Shown here: one piece after another, positions 33,964-44,002 of the stretch
Layout of the letters: each line of letters begins with the position of its first letter
Numbering within the stretch: the first letter of the stretch is position 1
The notes under the pieces: generated by a model
Database searches by the model: none
Seen by the model: the letters and a program-made list of their open reading frames with translations, nothing else
Told to the model about the DNA's origin: nothing
From: Volutella citrinella
Taxonomy: Eukaryota > Ascomycota > Sordariomycetes > Hypocreales > Nectriaceae
DNA: 64,000 nt
NCBI GenBank assembly: GCA_034401135.1
Contig: JAWZSP010000007.1
Coordinates: 2,356,001-2,420,000 of the forward strand
Direction: 5' to 3'
Position numbers and translations under genes: made by a program

Positions 33964-36245
33964 CTAGTAGTCTTCGTCACCTTGTCCGGTGAGCCCACTT
34001 GCTAAACCTTGCATCCGTCTCCCCAGCAAGTCATCGGAGCTATTGAGCTTGACAAGGCTCTTGCTCTTCCTTTTACCCCTACCAAACCCCTGGTCCTTCT
34101 CCCTCCTTGGCCTCCTCGCCCCGTTACTAGTCTTTTGCTCGTTGGCGCTGGCTGGTGGTGGGGATGGGGTAGGCGTGGCGCTCCCGCTTTCATCATCGTT
34201 TGCCCTGTCGTCCTGACTCTTGACCGGCCCCCTTCCGCTCTTCAACCTGGTCATGCTGATTTCCAAGGGCTTATCCTCCTCGCCGCTTGATTCTCTTCGG
34301 GAGACGCGCCCCTGATCACCATGTTGAGATACGCGGTGGTCGGTGAAGGCCCGCATACGGACCGCTTCGGCGTGATCAAAGAGTTGGTCAAACCAGCCGA
34401 CGCACCGATCAAAGTGCCTCCATGCCGGAGGGTAGACAGCTGGAAACTGCATGAAGCCATGCGAGGTTCCGGGGATCAGGAAAACCTCTGCGGCGTCCTC
34501 GTCGTTGAACTCTGGCTCTCTATCGCTTGCGCGCACATCTCTTGATGCCATTTCCTTGATAAATGCAGTTTCTTTGGCTTTTCGTAGTCTGCCAGCAAAA
34601 ACGACGGTGTCGTCCACCAGAGGATCTCGTTCCCCAGTCATGAAGAAGGTTTTGGGGAAGTTCTCCAAAAGAGCCTCTGGTGCCAACACGGGACAAAGAA
34701 GATAGTCTTGAGAGAAATCTGGTCGATTGTGTGGACCGATGTACAGAATGATCATGGCCCGCATCATTTCCGGAGTCAAGACTCGGTCGTTGAAGTAGGA
34801 AATCATGGATGAAGTCGCCAGCCGCGTCTTCAAGGGTTCCACTTGGTGCGACGCTCCATTACCGTTGACCTTTTTGTCGTTTGAAACATCGAGATATCGC
34901 GGGCCAACGCGCGAGTACTCGGGGTGTGGGCTCCGAGGGCCCTGATTCGCAGCGATTCTGGCCTCTTGCTTTTGCCTTGCAGCACTCTGGCTTGATGAGA
35001 CAACGACGTCTTCGTCCTCGGAGTCGTGAGGCGTTCCGACTAACGCGTTGTACTGCATACTCTTACGCCTTACAATTGGTCTATTCGTATGTCTCGCTTT
35101 GCGATCTCGGATCAGGGACATTTGTTCGTCCGTCATCCAGTTGCCGATATTCATATCCAGAGCAGGGTAGAAGCACACGAGCCCTTCGGGGGGCGGGAGC
35201 TCGCTTCGACCCGCCGCTCTGCGAAAGTGCGTATTCGTTGTCTCGAGGATCATGAGGGTGGCAGCCACGGTCAGGTTTCCTCCTGCACTGTCCCCCGTTA
35301 TGATGATTCTGGGAACTTCGAACCCCGACATGCCAATGCATCTTCCCCTCGTTTCTACCAGGGTGGCATAGACATCGAAGCACTCGTTGAGTGCATACGG
35401 GTAGGGAAATTCGGGCGCCTTCTTGTAGTCCAAGCTGAGGATTGGCAGGCCCGACTTTGCGGCCCACGCAAAGAGCTTATCGTCGTTGCACCGAGGATCC
35501 ATTGCGACGAAACCGCCGCCAGGTATATCTATGATCAACCTGTTGTGGTGCACAAGGTCGGCGAGGGGTCCATCGAAGTACAGCCAGCCTAGGACCGGCT
35601 CCTTGTAGTCGCTCGCCGCCGGTCTGGGGATGCGAATCTGCCTCGGCGGCCATCTCATGAAGCGCGGACGAACCAGTTTCTGGCCGAAACTCAAGTATGG
35701 CGTTGTGCCCTTGTTCCAGGCAACTCGAAGATGGTCGACCGTTATCATGGCTCTTACTTTGCGCACCTTTTCGTCGGCCTTTTCAGCCGCAATGAGGTAA
35801 AATCCGGAGAAGACGATGCTTGCAAGGTCGCGAAGCCACTTTGATCGGATCTTCATGGCTGTCCAGAACCCAGCGTCCAGCGCTGTCAGAACCCAGGTGG
35901 CCCGGTAGTAGGTGGGATCGTACATGTTGGCCATGGGCTCAGGGCTCGCCAGGCCAACCAGGGCGCTGAAGTTGCGGGCAGCGTATAGGTATAGCATCGT
36001 CAAAACGACGGTTTGCCATGCTGTCAGGCGCTTCGTCGAGTATCTGGAGAGAGCCTGCGAGATGGGCGGACCGTGGCGATGGCCTCTAGAGGGTTGGATA
36101 CCAGGTCAGTCGTGTGGGCCAAGACGAGTAGGACGGACATGACTCAAGCTCACTTGAAGAGATAGAAAGACCAGAATGCAAGAACAGCGAGGACTTGAAG
36201 CCGTCGCGACTTGGACGAAGGACGTCCTAGTATATGGTCTATCAT
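33964..36245 (-). CDS. Membrane-anchored alpha/beta-hydrolase of the hormone-sensitive lipase family
   Basis: A 737-residue protein. A small first exon (ATG at 36245) is joined across the 68-bp intron 36086-36153 (GTGAGC..TCTAG). It restores a hydrophobic N-terminus (LQVLAVLAFWSFYLF) followed by a second hydrophobic stretch, so the enzyme is probably anchored to the ER or lipid-droplet membrane. The catalytic domain has IDIPGGGFVAM (oxyanion loop), GDSAGGNL with the nucleophile Ser at about 297, GERDPLVDD with the probable catalytic Asp, and GTSHGFMQF with the His. The usual HGGG of this family reads PGGG here. The C-terminal 150 residues are basic, Ser/Pro/Lys-rich and disordered (EKDQGFGRGKRKSKSLVK). 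The likely reaction is carboxylic-ester or acylglycerol hydrolysis; the substrate cannot be told from sequence. Confidence 0.88.
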
Positions 36246-37089
36246 GTCGACTGAGTGCGTTCGGCAGTGTGTCAACTCAGGCACCCTGCTCTCGATCCAG
36301 GAGTGGCGTCGACGTGGTCATGGATTGTCCCGGGCTAGCGAGGTTTTAATTTCGCGTGACGAGCGAGCCGGACAGACGATGAAGGGTTGTTTGTTTCCGC
36401 AACGGTCTAGCCGTTGGCACTCGTCGAAGGATGCCAGTCGAGTTGCGCCAAGGACTTGATGGACAGGGAGCAGGGACGACGGAGGGGTCAAGGACGAGGA
36501 ATTGCAAGGAAAGAAAACAAGAGCCGAAGAGGACTTGCGCCGAGCCAGGATGGAAGTGCATGTGCCATTGTGGTGTCACGCTCGGGAAGGCTTGCTTCGG
36601 CTTGCGGGTGACTCGTGACATGTTCTAGTTGCCAGTGGTTTGTCTCGTGGCTGACATGTGAAAGTCAAGGGCTCAAGGGATGTATTCTCCGGGCGCGCCA
36701 TTGGATGCAACGCCGCCACCTAGCCCCATGGCACCCGCCCCCAAGGTGGGATGGCCCCCATGGGGCATGACGTCGTCGCTTCAGTGGGCCTAACAGCCAG
36801 AGCGCATTGGGAAATGCTCTAGAACGCCGAGAATGCGGGGATCAATACGCGTGAGCCCTGGTCCCTTCAATCAGCGACCATGCCGTCAGGCACTCAATTG
36901 CCCGAAGGTCCCTCCCTCCCTCGTGCTTTGGGTGAGCATAATGTTATCTAGTAGTGCGCCGATTGTTTCAATGTATCCAGACCTTGTCTAAACGGCAGGT
37001 ATGCTACCTCAGGTCCCCTTGACCGCCTTCCATATTCGACTCTGGTCCAAATGCGTCACCCACGGGACAGACATTGTGAAATGCTGGAC

Positions 37090-37510
37090 CGCCGCCCTAC
37101 AAAGCTCTTAAAATAGCGTGATGCGCGAACATTATTAGAGCACAGGTTCAGACCTGTGGGATATAATAGGGTTGGCTACTGTTCTTTCACCTTCGGTCAA
37201 TAACCCTATAGCTTCTATAATCTCTTGTACAAAGGCCTGGGATGGTTGAGGAATGTAGGTGAGAATATTTTCTCAGTTGTAAAGACAGACAACCCCTCGC
37301 TCTCTTAGAAGGTCTTAGAAGAGGGTGAGAATCTCGTTTGGTTTTTGACAAGGCTGATGGGGGATTCAAGCACAACAACAGTGTCCCCTTCTACTACAGC
37401 TCTGACTTTGACGCGGATGTTTGTCTACTATTCATACACTTCGGTAGATAGATTCACGTCAAATTTAAACATGGCTACATTTCATAAAGTTTATAGTACC
37501 TGACTATCGA
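37090..37510. mobile_element. AT-richer patch, possible transposon or LTR remnant
   Basis: This roughly 420-bp patch stands out by base composition and by an AT-biased open minus-strand frame. That frame reads ENILTYIPQPSQAFVQEII onwards and ends SHRSEPVL, with codon choice (ATA, TTA, GAA) unlike the C/G-ending codons of the local genes. Such patches in fungal genomes are often old transposable-element pieces. No terminal repeats or target-site duplication were established, so this is inference. Confidence 0.25.
37141..37158. repeat. 7-bp inverted repeat with 4-nt loop
   Basis: CACAGGT and ACCTGTG form a perfect stem around TCAG at the left end of the AT-richer patch. Confidence 0.75.
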
Positions 37511-37554
37511 CCAAGGCTTCGTGACATCTCCAGACAAGACCTAGCCCGTTGGCT

Positions 37555-38233
37555 TCACGCACCCATCACACTGACCACAAACTGAGCGGCAGCGTCGGCG
37601 TCCTGGCTGTAGTTCAAGTGGTCCGGCCCGATGGCGGCGGTTCCCTTGCAGACACCATCGCCTTCGTGGCAGATGATCTTGACTCGGTCCGCACTGACGC
37701 CCTGGATCTTCTGGCTTTGATCTGCGGTTGTATTAGCCTCCATCACGGGGTTCATCTCGCCGCGGCTCGCCACTTACAAGGGTCACCAAAGGTAACTACT
37801 GCGGCAATCTTGGCAGCCTGGTCGGCAGAGAGCTTCTTGGCCGCGTTGTGGACGACCATGGCTCCCTGGGAGTAACCCGAGACGACGAGCTTGGTGTCGG
37901 GGCACTTCTGCAGCGCCTGCTGGATCAGAGCAACCCTGGACCGCGCGTATTAGAGGAGGACGATGCAGTTATGGGACAATGGCATCCCCGCGGGGACTAT
38001 ACTCACGCCTTGTCAGCGCCCTCGCTGCCGTTGGCGATGCCGCTCCAGCTGGCGGCGTAGTCGACGCCCTGGACTGCGACCTTGCCGGCGCCCACTTGCT
38101 TCTCGAGGGCGCTGAAGAACGGGGGCCCGGCTGCGGATCCGACGTTGCCCGTCTCGGAGGTGCCACGAGCGAAGACCACCGTGACCTGCTTGCACTCGCC
38201 CGAGAGGTCGTTGCGCGTTGAGCCGCCGGAGCT

Positions 38234-38264
<31 letters not shown>

Positions 38265-38356
38265 AGCCCGAAGTTGCCCCAGTTGAACTGCCGGGGCCCC
38301 AAGGACGCAGCGGACGCGAGGGAGGGGAGCGCAACGAGGAGGATGTCAGAGCGCAT
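37555..38356 (-). CDS. Secreted cutinase (carbohydrate esterase family 5)
   Basis: A 224-residue secreted serine esterase; introns 37936-38005 (70 bp) and 37722-37777 (56 bp). It has a signal peptide (MRSDILLVALPSLASAAS) and a Gly/Ser-repeat linker at residues about 30-46. The cutinase domain has the nucleophile in VSGYSQGAMV (Ser about 139), the Asp in CHEGDGVC (about 191) and the His in DHLNY (about 203). Four Cys (about 55, 128, 187, 194) match the two conserved disulfides. The length fits the family (about 200-230). Known members hydrolyse cutin and other polyesters outside the cell. The chosen ATG begins the signal peptide; an upstream in-frame extension would bury it. The Gly/Ser linker between signal and catalytic domain is unusual. 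Confidence 0.95.
38229..38266 (-). repeat. Hexanucleotide repeat encoding the Gly-Ser linker of the cutinase
   Basis: About six tandem GGAGCC-type hexamers encode alternating Gly and Ser in frame. Confidence 0.9.
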
Positions 38357-39463
38357 GATGATGCTGGTCGAGTGTACGACTGTGGATGGGGTAAGGAGTG
38401 ATTTAAAGTTGGATGTCGTTTTACGCTTGTTGCCCCGGATTGGCGGTGCCTTGTCAATTGTTTGTTTGGTTTCTGGTCGTCGTCTCTTGTCTTTTATATC
38501 CATTTGACACTTTGACTTCTTGACCCATGGTGCCTCTTGTTTGGGCGTTTCACAGGCTTTTCTCCGCCCCCCTCGTGGGAGATGACGACCTTGCCCGCAA
38601 AGTCTTCCTAGAATGGCAATTGACGGATCCCTGATTGCGTCCGTGGACCGTATACTTCATACTGGCGGCGGCGAGTGCCCCATGTCAAGCGGTGCAGCTG
38701 AAGAATGGGACCAGGAGATCAGACAGCCTTGTCTGCCGATTCTCTCTGCTTTGCCGCTTCTTTTCCAATTAGGGAAACAAAGGCCCCTCGCTAATAGATT
38801 TCTAGCTGGCCATGTGGTGAAACGGCGTGTCGGATGCGCAAGCGACTGTGGGACTAGGGCGATGGTGAAACGCGGACTAGGGGCTGTTTTGAAGCTTGGT
38901 GATGCCTCGGTTTCCCGGGTTGAGACTAAGCGCAGCCTTTCTTGGGATGCACAGGCACTTCTACATCAACTTCTGCCCTAGAGGGCCCCTCCAAGTGGAT
39001 GAGGCTACTGGAAAGCCCGAGAGCACAACTCTGACCACAGCCTGCGCCGCGTTTCCCGCCCGTCAGGTTCCGGCTGGCTTAGACGCCTGGCTTTTGTTTT
39101 CTTGGGCCTTTCAACCCGAAACGGCCATGGTTCGATGGCTGCAGCCGGGCCAATGCCCAAAAGATTGGCCAACAAAGTAAGTTGTCGCGCGGGTCTTGGC
39201 AGAATAATTCACAAGGAATTGCAAGGGTCACTGGAAACGGGAAGCAGTGGTGATGGGGGTGCGATTATTGTGTGAGTAGAGTGATTATAGCATCATCCTG
39301 GGAGACTGCCTTGTTCCATTCCCCACATGCCCGTCCAGATCCATCGACAACTATTAACAAAGCTGAGGACCCAATCGCATCAGCCGGGAGTCGATCCCTC
39401 ATCCCTGTCGCCGATTACAACTCCGCAAACAACCTCCCGGCGAAGCAAGCCCTACGGCTTGGC
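38357..39463. other. Intergenic region between cutinase and the calpain-like gene
   Basis: 1.1 kb holding the cutinase promoter on the left and the 3' region of the calpain-like gene on the right. No gene or clear regulatory element was recognised. Confidence 0.55.
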
Positions 39464-42355
39464 CTATTGCTTGACCTGTTGCTCGGTCTCTTGCTTACTC
39501 TCTTGCTTGACCTCCAGCTTGACCTCTTTGGCTGCTGGCTTCGTGCCCCTGTCCGGGGCTGAAGGCTCCTCCAGCCGCACCTTGACGGATTCGTGCTGCG
39601 CATAGACTCGCAGCCCGAGGACGCACACTGCATTCCAAGGCTGCTTCTTCTTGGGGTTCTTGTCACTCTCGTCATCCGACGACCAGTCCGACACCTCGTC
39701 GTCGGAGCGGGCCTCGGACCCGGTCCACTCGGTTTCAGAACTGCCAATGGGCTCGGCGTCCGTGGGCGGAGGCGGAGGCGGAGGCGGAGGTGGAGGGTCC
39801 TCGGCCTTTGGCTCGGGCTTGGGGATTTCCTGGGACTCCGTGTCCTTTGGTGGAGGGGTTGGATGGGTAGATTCGTCGGTTTCCCGGCTCTTGTCTTTGT
39901 CCGAGGCCTTTTCGCTGGTGTCGACTGCGCCAGTCTCGTTGGCCGGCTTGGCATCGACATCGCCCTTCTCCTGGGAACTTGTTTCTTGTTTGATAGAGTC
40001 CTCGGGCCAACACCCCGGCGGAGCCTTGACCGTACTGGAGCTCTTGGCATCTCCAGTATTGTCCTGGGCCTTCGGGGCCGAGTCCTCCTTGGGCTTGCTT
40101 TCTGGCTTTCGGTCCCTCTCGCCCAGAGGTTGAGGCATCATCTGTGATACGATTTCCTGCACACGTTGCACGGCCTCGTGGAAGTCGGCGCGTTGAGTCT
40201 GTCTCCGCCTCTGCCTGCGTCGAGCTCTCAGTCTCTTTGCGCGCCTGTTCTCCAGCTCTGCGTCCTCGTCAAAGACGCCGCCTCTGGAGTGGGCGAGATC
40301 ATACTGCAAACCCACTTGACGCAGCTTTTGCGGATTCTTATCAGCGTACTTCCTAACGACGTTTTCAACGGGCCATTGGTGCTCGCATCGTTCCGCGACG
40401 ACTTTGGGGATCACTTCATAGATTCCCGGCTGCAGCTCCAGTTCACAGTTTACTGAGCGACGGTCGCCGAGGTGTGCCGAGCTGACTTGACACAGAGGAG
40501 TAGGCGAGTCGACGGGCTTGAGAAGAAACTGAAGAGTAAACTCATACTGGCCTTTCAAGTCTTTGAAGTACCGATCGTCAAGCTGTGGCTGTCAGTTGGA
40601 GAACGGACAGGCATTTGCGGAGGGGGGACACCTACCTGTGAAAGTACAATCACCACCATGCCTTCCTCCTTCACCTCGACTATAAACTTGAACTTGAGGT
40701 AGCCAGTCAGCCAGGTAGCTTTGACACTGGTCCACTGCTGCGCTACCGTCCATCGTTTGTCAAAGAGTCGTGTGCGGTAAATCCATTTGAACGTATCAAG
40801 GACGTCCGAGTACGACATCCAGAACACCCCGTCATCTCCAAACTCGTGCTTGACTTTCTTCATCATGTAGGGTGTCCATTCCTTGGACCCGTCTGACCAA
40901 GGGCCGTGCCATTCGCCCAGGCCATTGTCAGATCTCTGGCCCCAGGGGTTACTGTCGCGAGGGTCAGTCAGCGAAATCTCCCCAAGAAGGGAGCTGGTGG
41001 CCACCCATGGGTTAGGGAAACATACCGAATTTTTACCAGGCGTACCTTCTTGCCGTCTTCATCTTCCACTTCTATGGCTTTGAGAATCGAATACGCATGC
41101 TTGAGGACAAGCCCGTTCTTCTGGTCGTCGTAGCCGTCACCGTTGGCCGACAAACCGAACACAAACTGGCCGTCTTCTCCGTCGCAGCTGACAATCTCCC
41201 GCCAAAGGCGGTCCTTTCGTAGAACACGGTTTGCTGCCAGCACGGTTGTAACGCCCCCGGTCAAATCTTCGACGGCTGTCCCAGACCAGCCGCCTGCGAG
41301 TGCCTGGTAGTCGCCATGAACTTTGGCAAACTGTCTCAGTCGTCAGCCATGTCCATCCACATGATGTACTTGGATCAAAAGGGGGTTGCTCATACTGCTT
41401 TTTCAAGTAGCGGAAGCCACGTCTCATTAGGATCGACACACTTGGCGAAGAAGAGGGAATCAGAACCGCGCTGCTTTTCGGCTCGGTAGCGGCGTGCCTT
41501 CTTGCCCGTCGCGTCATAGACCTGGGATTCATGCCCAAAGTCCTGTGCCTTGAGATACAGGTTGTCGTCGACGACAGTGTGTATCCACTCGCCGTCTCGG
41601 TGGAAGACAAACCCGTAGACTCCGCACTCCTCGTCCCGGGCTACGCATATCTTGTCCATGAGCTCCTTTCTGTGGGCAATAGTTGACAACGCCGCGAGCC
41701 ACCAGCAGTCGCCGATCCAGCCCTGCTTGACGTCGGAGCTGGAGTAGCCGTCGACGGTAAACTGAGGGTTCTCGAAGATCCAGGAGAGACGATGCACCGA
41801 TCCCGGCTTGGTTGGAGGCGTGGGCGCGTAGTCGCTGTCCTCGTCGAGGTACTTTCGCAACCTACTCAGGTCAAACTCGACTCGATCTTTGCCGAGGATG
41901 CCGCTATCCCTTATGGTATCTAACGAGTATCTCAACTGCCACGAGCTGATGCTGCTTTTTGAATCCCCGTCGTCGTCGTCCGGATCCCACTCTCGCCTCA
42001 AACCATACAAACAGTTGTGCTCTTGGAAGAACAAGTCGTTTTCAAGGTCAAAATCCGTGTCGCAGAACCTTGCATTGGTTCGCTCGCACTCAGCCACTAC
42101 TGACCGGACCTTTGCCTTGCAAGCAGACCGAGCGGCCTCGTAACTCTGGGCAGCATTCTGAGCCTTGAGCGCAGCCGGGGCTGTCTCTGGGAGCAGAGCG
42201 TCATACAGCCTCCGGGGAAATATCGAAGTGACCTTCCCAGGTGCTCGGGAATGATAGTTGAACCAAAACTTGGATACTGAAGCCTGTGGATTGATAGCAT
42301 GCTTCGACCTCCTATGCGGAGGTGGAGGCATACCAGGCGGCGGTGGTGCTGCCAT
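39464..42355 (-). CDS. Calpain-like cysteine protease
   Basis: An 899-residue protein from four exons, with introns 41331-41395 (65 bp), 40952-41024 (73 bp) and 40583-40634 (52 bp). The calpain catalytic triad is complete: Cys about 217 in QGWIGDCWWLAAL, His about 398 in LVLKHAYSIL, and Asn about 423 in NPWG, created across the intron-2 junction. The N-terminus is Pro-rich, followed by a helical region. After the protease core comes a beta-rich C2-like segment (WLTGYLKFKFIVEVKEEGMVVIVLSQ). A long low-complexity tail follows, with an Arg-rich stretch, acidic Ser/Asp regions, an 11-residue proline run and a Glu/Lys/Gln repeat. It lacks the MIT-domain layout of PalB/Rim13, so a pH-signalling role is not claimed. 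Calpains act in the cytosol on limited-proteolysis targets; the substrate is unknown. Confidence 0.92.
39762..39797 (-). repeat. GGCGGA tract encoding polyproline in the calpain-like protein
   Basis: A tandem GGCGGA/GGTGGA run (plus-strand reading) encodes 11 consecutive prolines on the minus strand. Confidence 0.9.
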
Positions 42356-44002
42356 TATGTGAGAGGGCCAGCGCAGCGAAGGTGTAACAGGCTCCGAGCT
42401 GACTCTGGGAGTCCCGGCTACGTCTCGACTATATAAATACTTCTACATTTATGGTGGCGCGTCTCGGCGGACGAATGCGGTGCGAACTGGGTCGGTGAGG
42501 CCATTTAAAGGCAGACAGAGTCATCCATCCATAGGCCTTGGTGACCCTACTACGACTAGCTAGCATGTGGGCTGCGGTGCCTTGTGACTCTCGGGCTGCC
42601 CTATGGGGGACGGACGGTAAGGCCCGGGCTGAAGATTATGACTCCTTGCTTACTGTCTGGCTGCATTATGTTGTACCGGAAAACGAACATGGCGAGATGG
42701 GCGACGGTTCCTAACCAATGCCCTTGGCCACCAACCCAGCCAGCAGGCAGGCAGACAAATTGGACTACAGCCGAGCCAGGGCTTCCTTTCGATCCCGGAG
42801 AGCCTCCCAAGCCTCCCCCACAGTGTCGGCGTCTTGGGGCGACAAGTGCAATGCCTGGTCGCAACTTGTCATGACACCCACCCTGCACCCGGCGCTGTGT
42901 GTGCGCAGATCTCGCTATTGGACTCGCTGCGGCGTCTGACGCTGTTACCCAGCCCGTGGAAGGCTGCATACGTGATCTGCAGCCCAGGCAGGTCAGCTTT
43001 TGACACGTCAGCTGCGTGTGGAAAGTCGACAAAACAAATGAGGCTCAACAAGCAGGCACCGGTGGGTGGCGGCCGTCAGGCAGAGGACGAGGCAAACACG
43101 CGCTGAGGGAATATGCCTTGCGCGGGTAGGTGTCCGTCCAGCTGCAAGCCCTCCACACCGGCCCGCCCTTGTTTGTTTGCTGCTGCGCGCCCGAACAAGT
43201 GATGCAGCTGGCAAGTCGGGGTTGGCTGCGGGATGCACCCTGATTTGCTTGGTGATTGATTGGGCCCATTCTTGAGGCCAGTGCCTGCCAGCGGGATGGC
43301 ATGCGCATGATGACATACGTCAAGTACTAGAGGTGCGGCCCCATGTCACAGAGTCGCATTCATGGATATAGTCTATACGGCACCGGACTGTTGCTCGATT
43401 TCGGTGTCTGGTTTCACTTTCATAACAGTACCTACAATTGTCTTTGTCGCTGGGGTGTGAAGGATTCAATAGTGCTGGCGGGGGGTACTCGCCCGGGCTA
43501 TGCACTAAAAGAGTTGGCAGAGGGAGTTCTCGGCCTACGCCAACTTAGGTGCAGACCGAGAACTTCTGGCCCAGATCCTCGCGAACCACTGGCGTCCACT
43601 AACCACAGAGCAATTGCCAAGTTAGCACTCCCTATCTTATCGGCCCCCGCCACCCGTCCCCCCGGGATGGCGGAATCCGGATGCGGGATGTGGACGCCAT
43701 TCACACGGCCCTCGGCTCATCTACACGGAAACCACCACGAGTGCCCGCCGCCTCGTCCGTCCAACACCAACCCGCAGAGCCGCGTTGGCGCACCGTCCCC
43801 CCTTCCTTCTCCCTCCCCCCCTCAACGCGTCCACCTCCCGCTTTCCGAGGCGCATCCAGCCCAACTTGCTGCTTGTTGGACAGCAGTGCCCGCTCTGCAT
43901 GGCACGACCCCGGCCTTTGCATCGCCAAACCACCATCTCCCCACGCCTCGCGAACTGCCCCCGCCCCGCTCGCCTCGCAGTTGTCGCTGAGCCTCGCTCG
44001 TC
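42356..44002. other. Intergenic region with divergent promoters
   Basis: 1.6 kb between the start of the calpain-like gene (-) and the start of the RING/TRAF gene (+). The last 250 bp before 44,003 are strongly C/T-rich on the plus strand, as in fungal leaders. A 215-codon open frame at 43,343-43,990 is Pro/His/Arg-rich, overlaps this leader and is not considered a gene. Confidence 0.6.

Larger units (their letters stand above)
36246..37554. other. Intergenic region between the esterase and cutinase genes
   Basis: The left part is the promoter of the esterase gene. The right part, about 37,090-37,510, is visibly AT-richer than its surroundings and holds a 46-codon AT-biased open minus frame and a small inverted repeat. 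No gene is called. Confidence 0.5.

Noticed and set aside
39593..40147. 184- and 160-codon plus-strand frames opposite the calpain-like gene
   Set aside because: Gly/Ser/Leu-rich mirror translations of the low-complexity tail of the calpain-like protein.
43343..43990. 215-codon frame before the RING/TRAF gene
   Set aside because: Pro/His-rich reading of a C/T-rich leader; the real coding start at 44,003 is in another frame.
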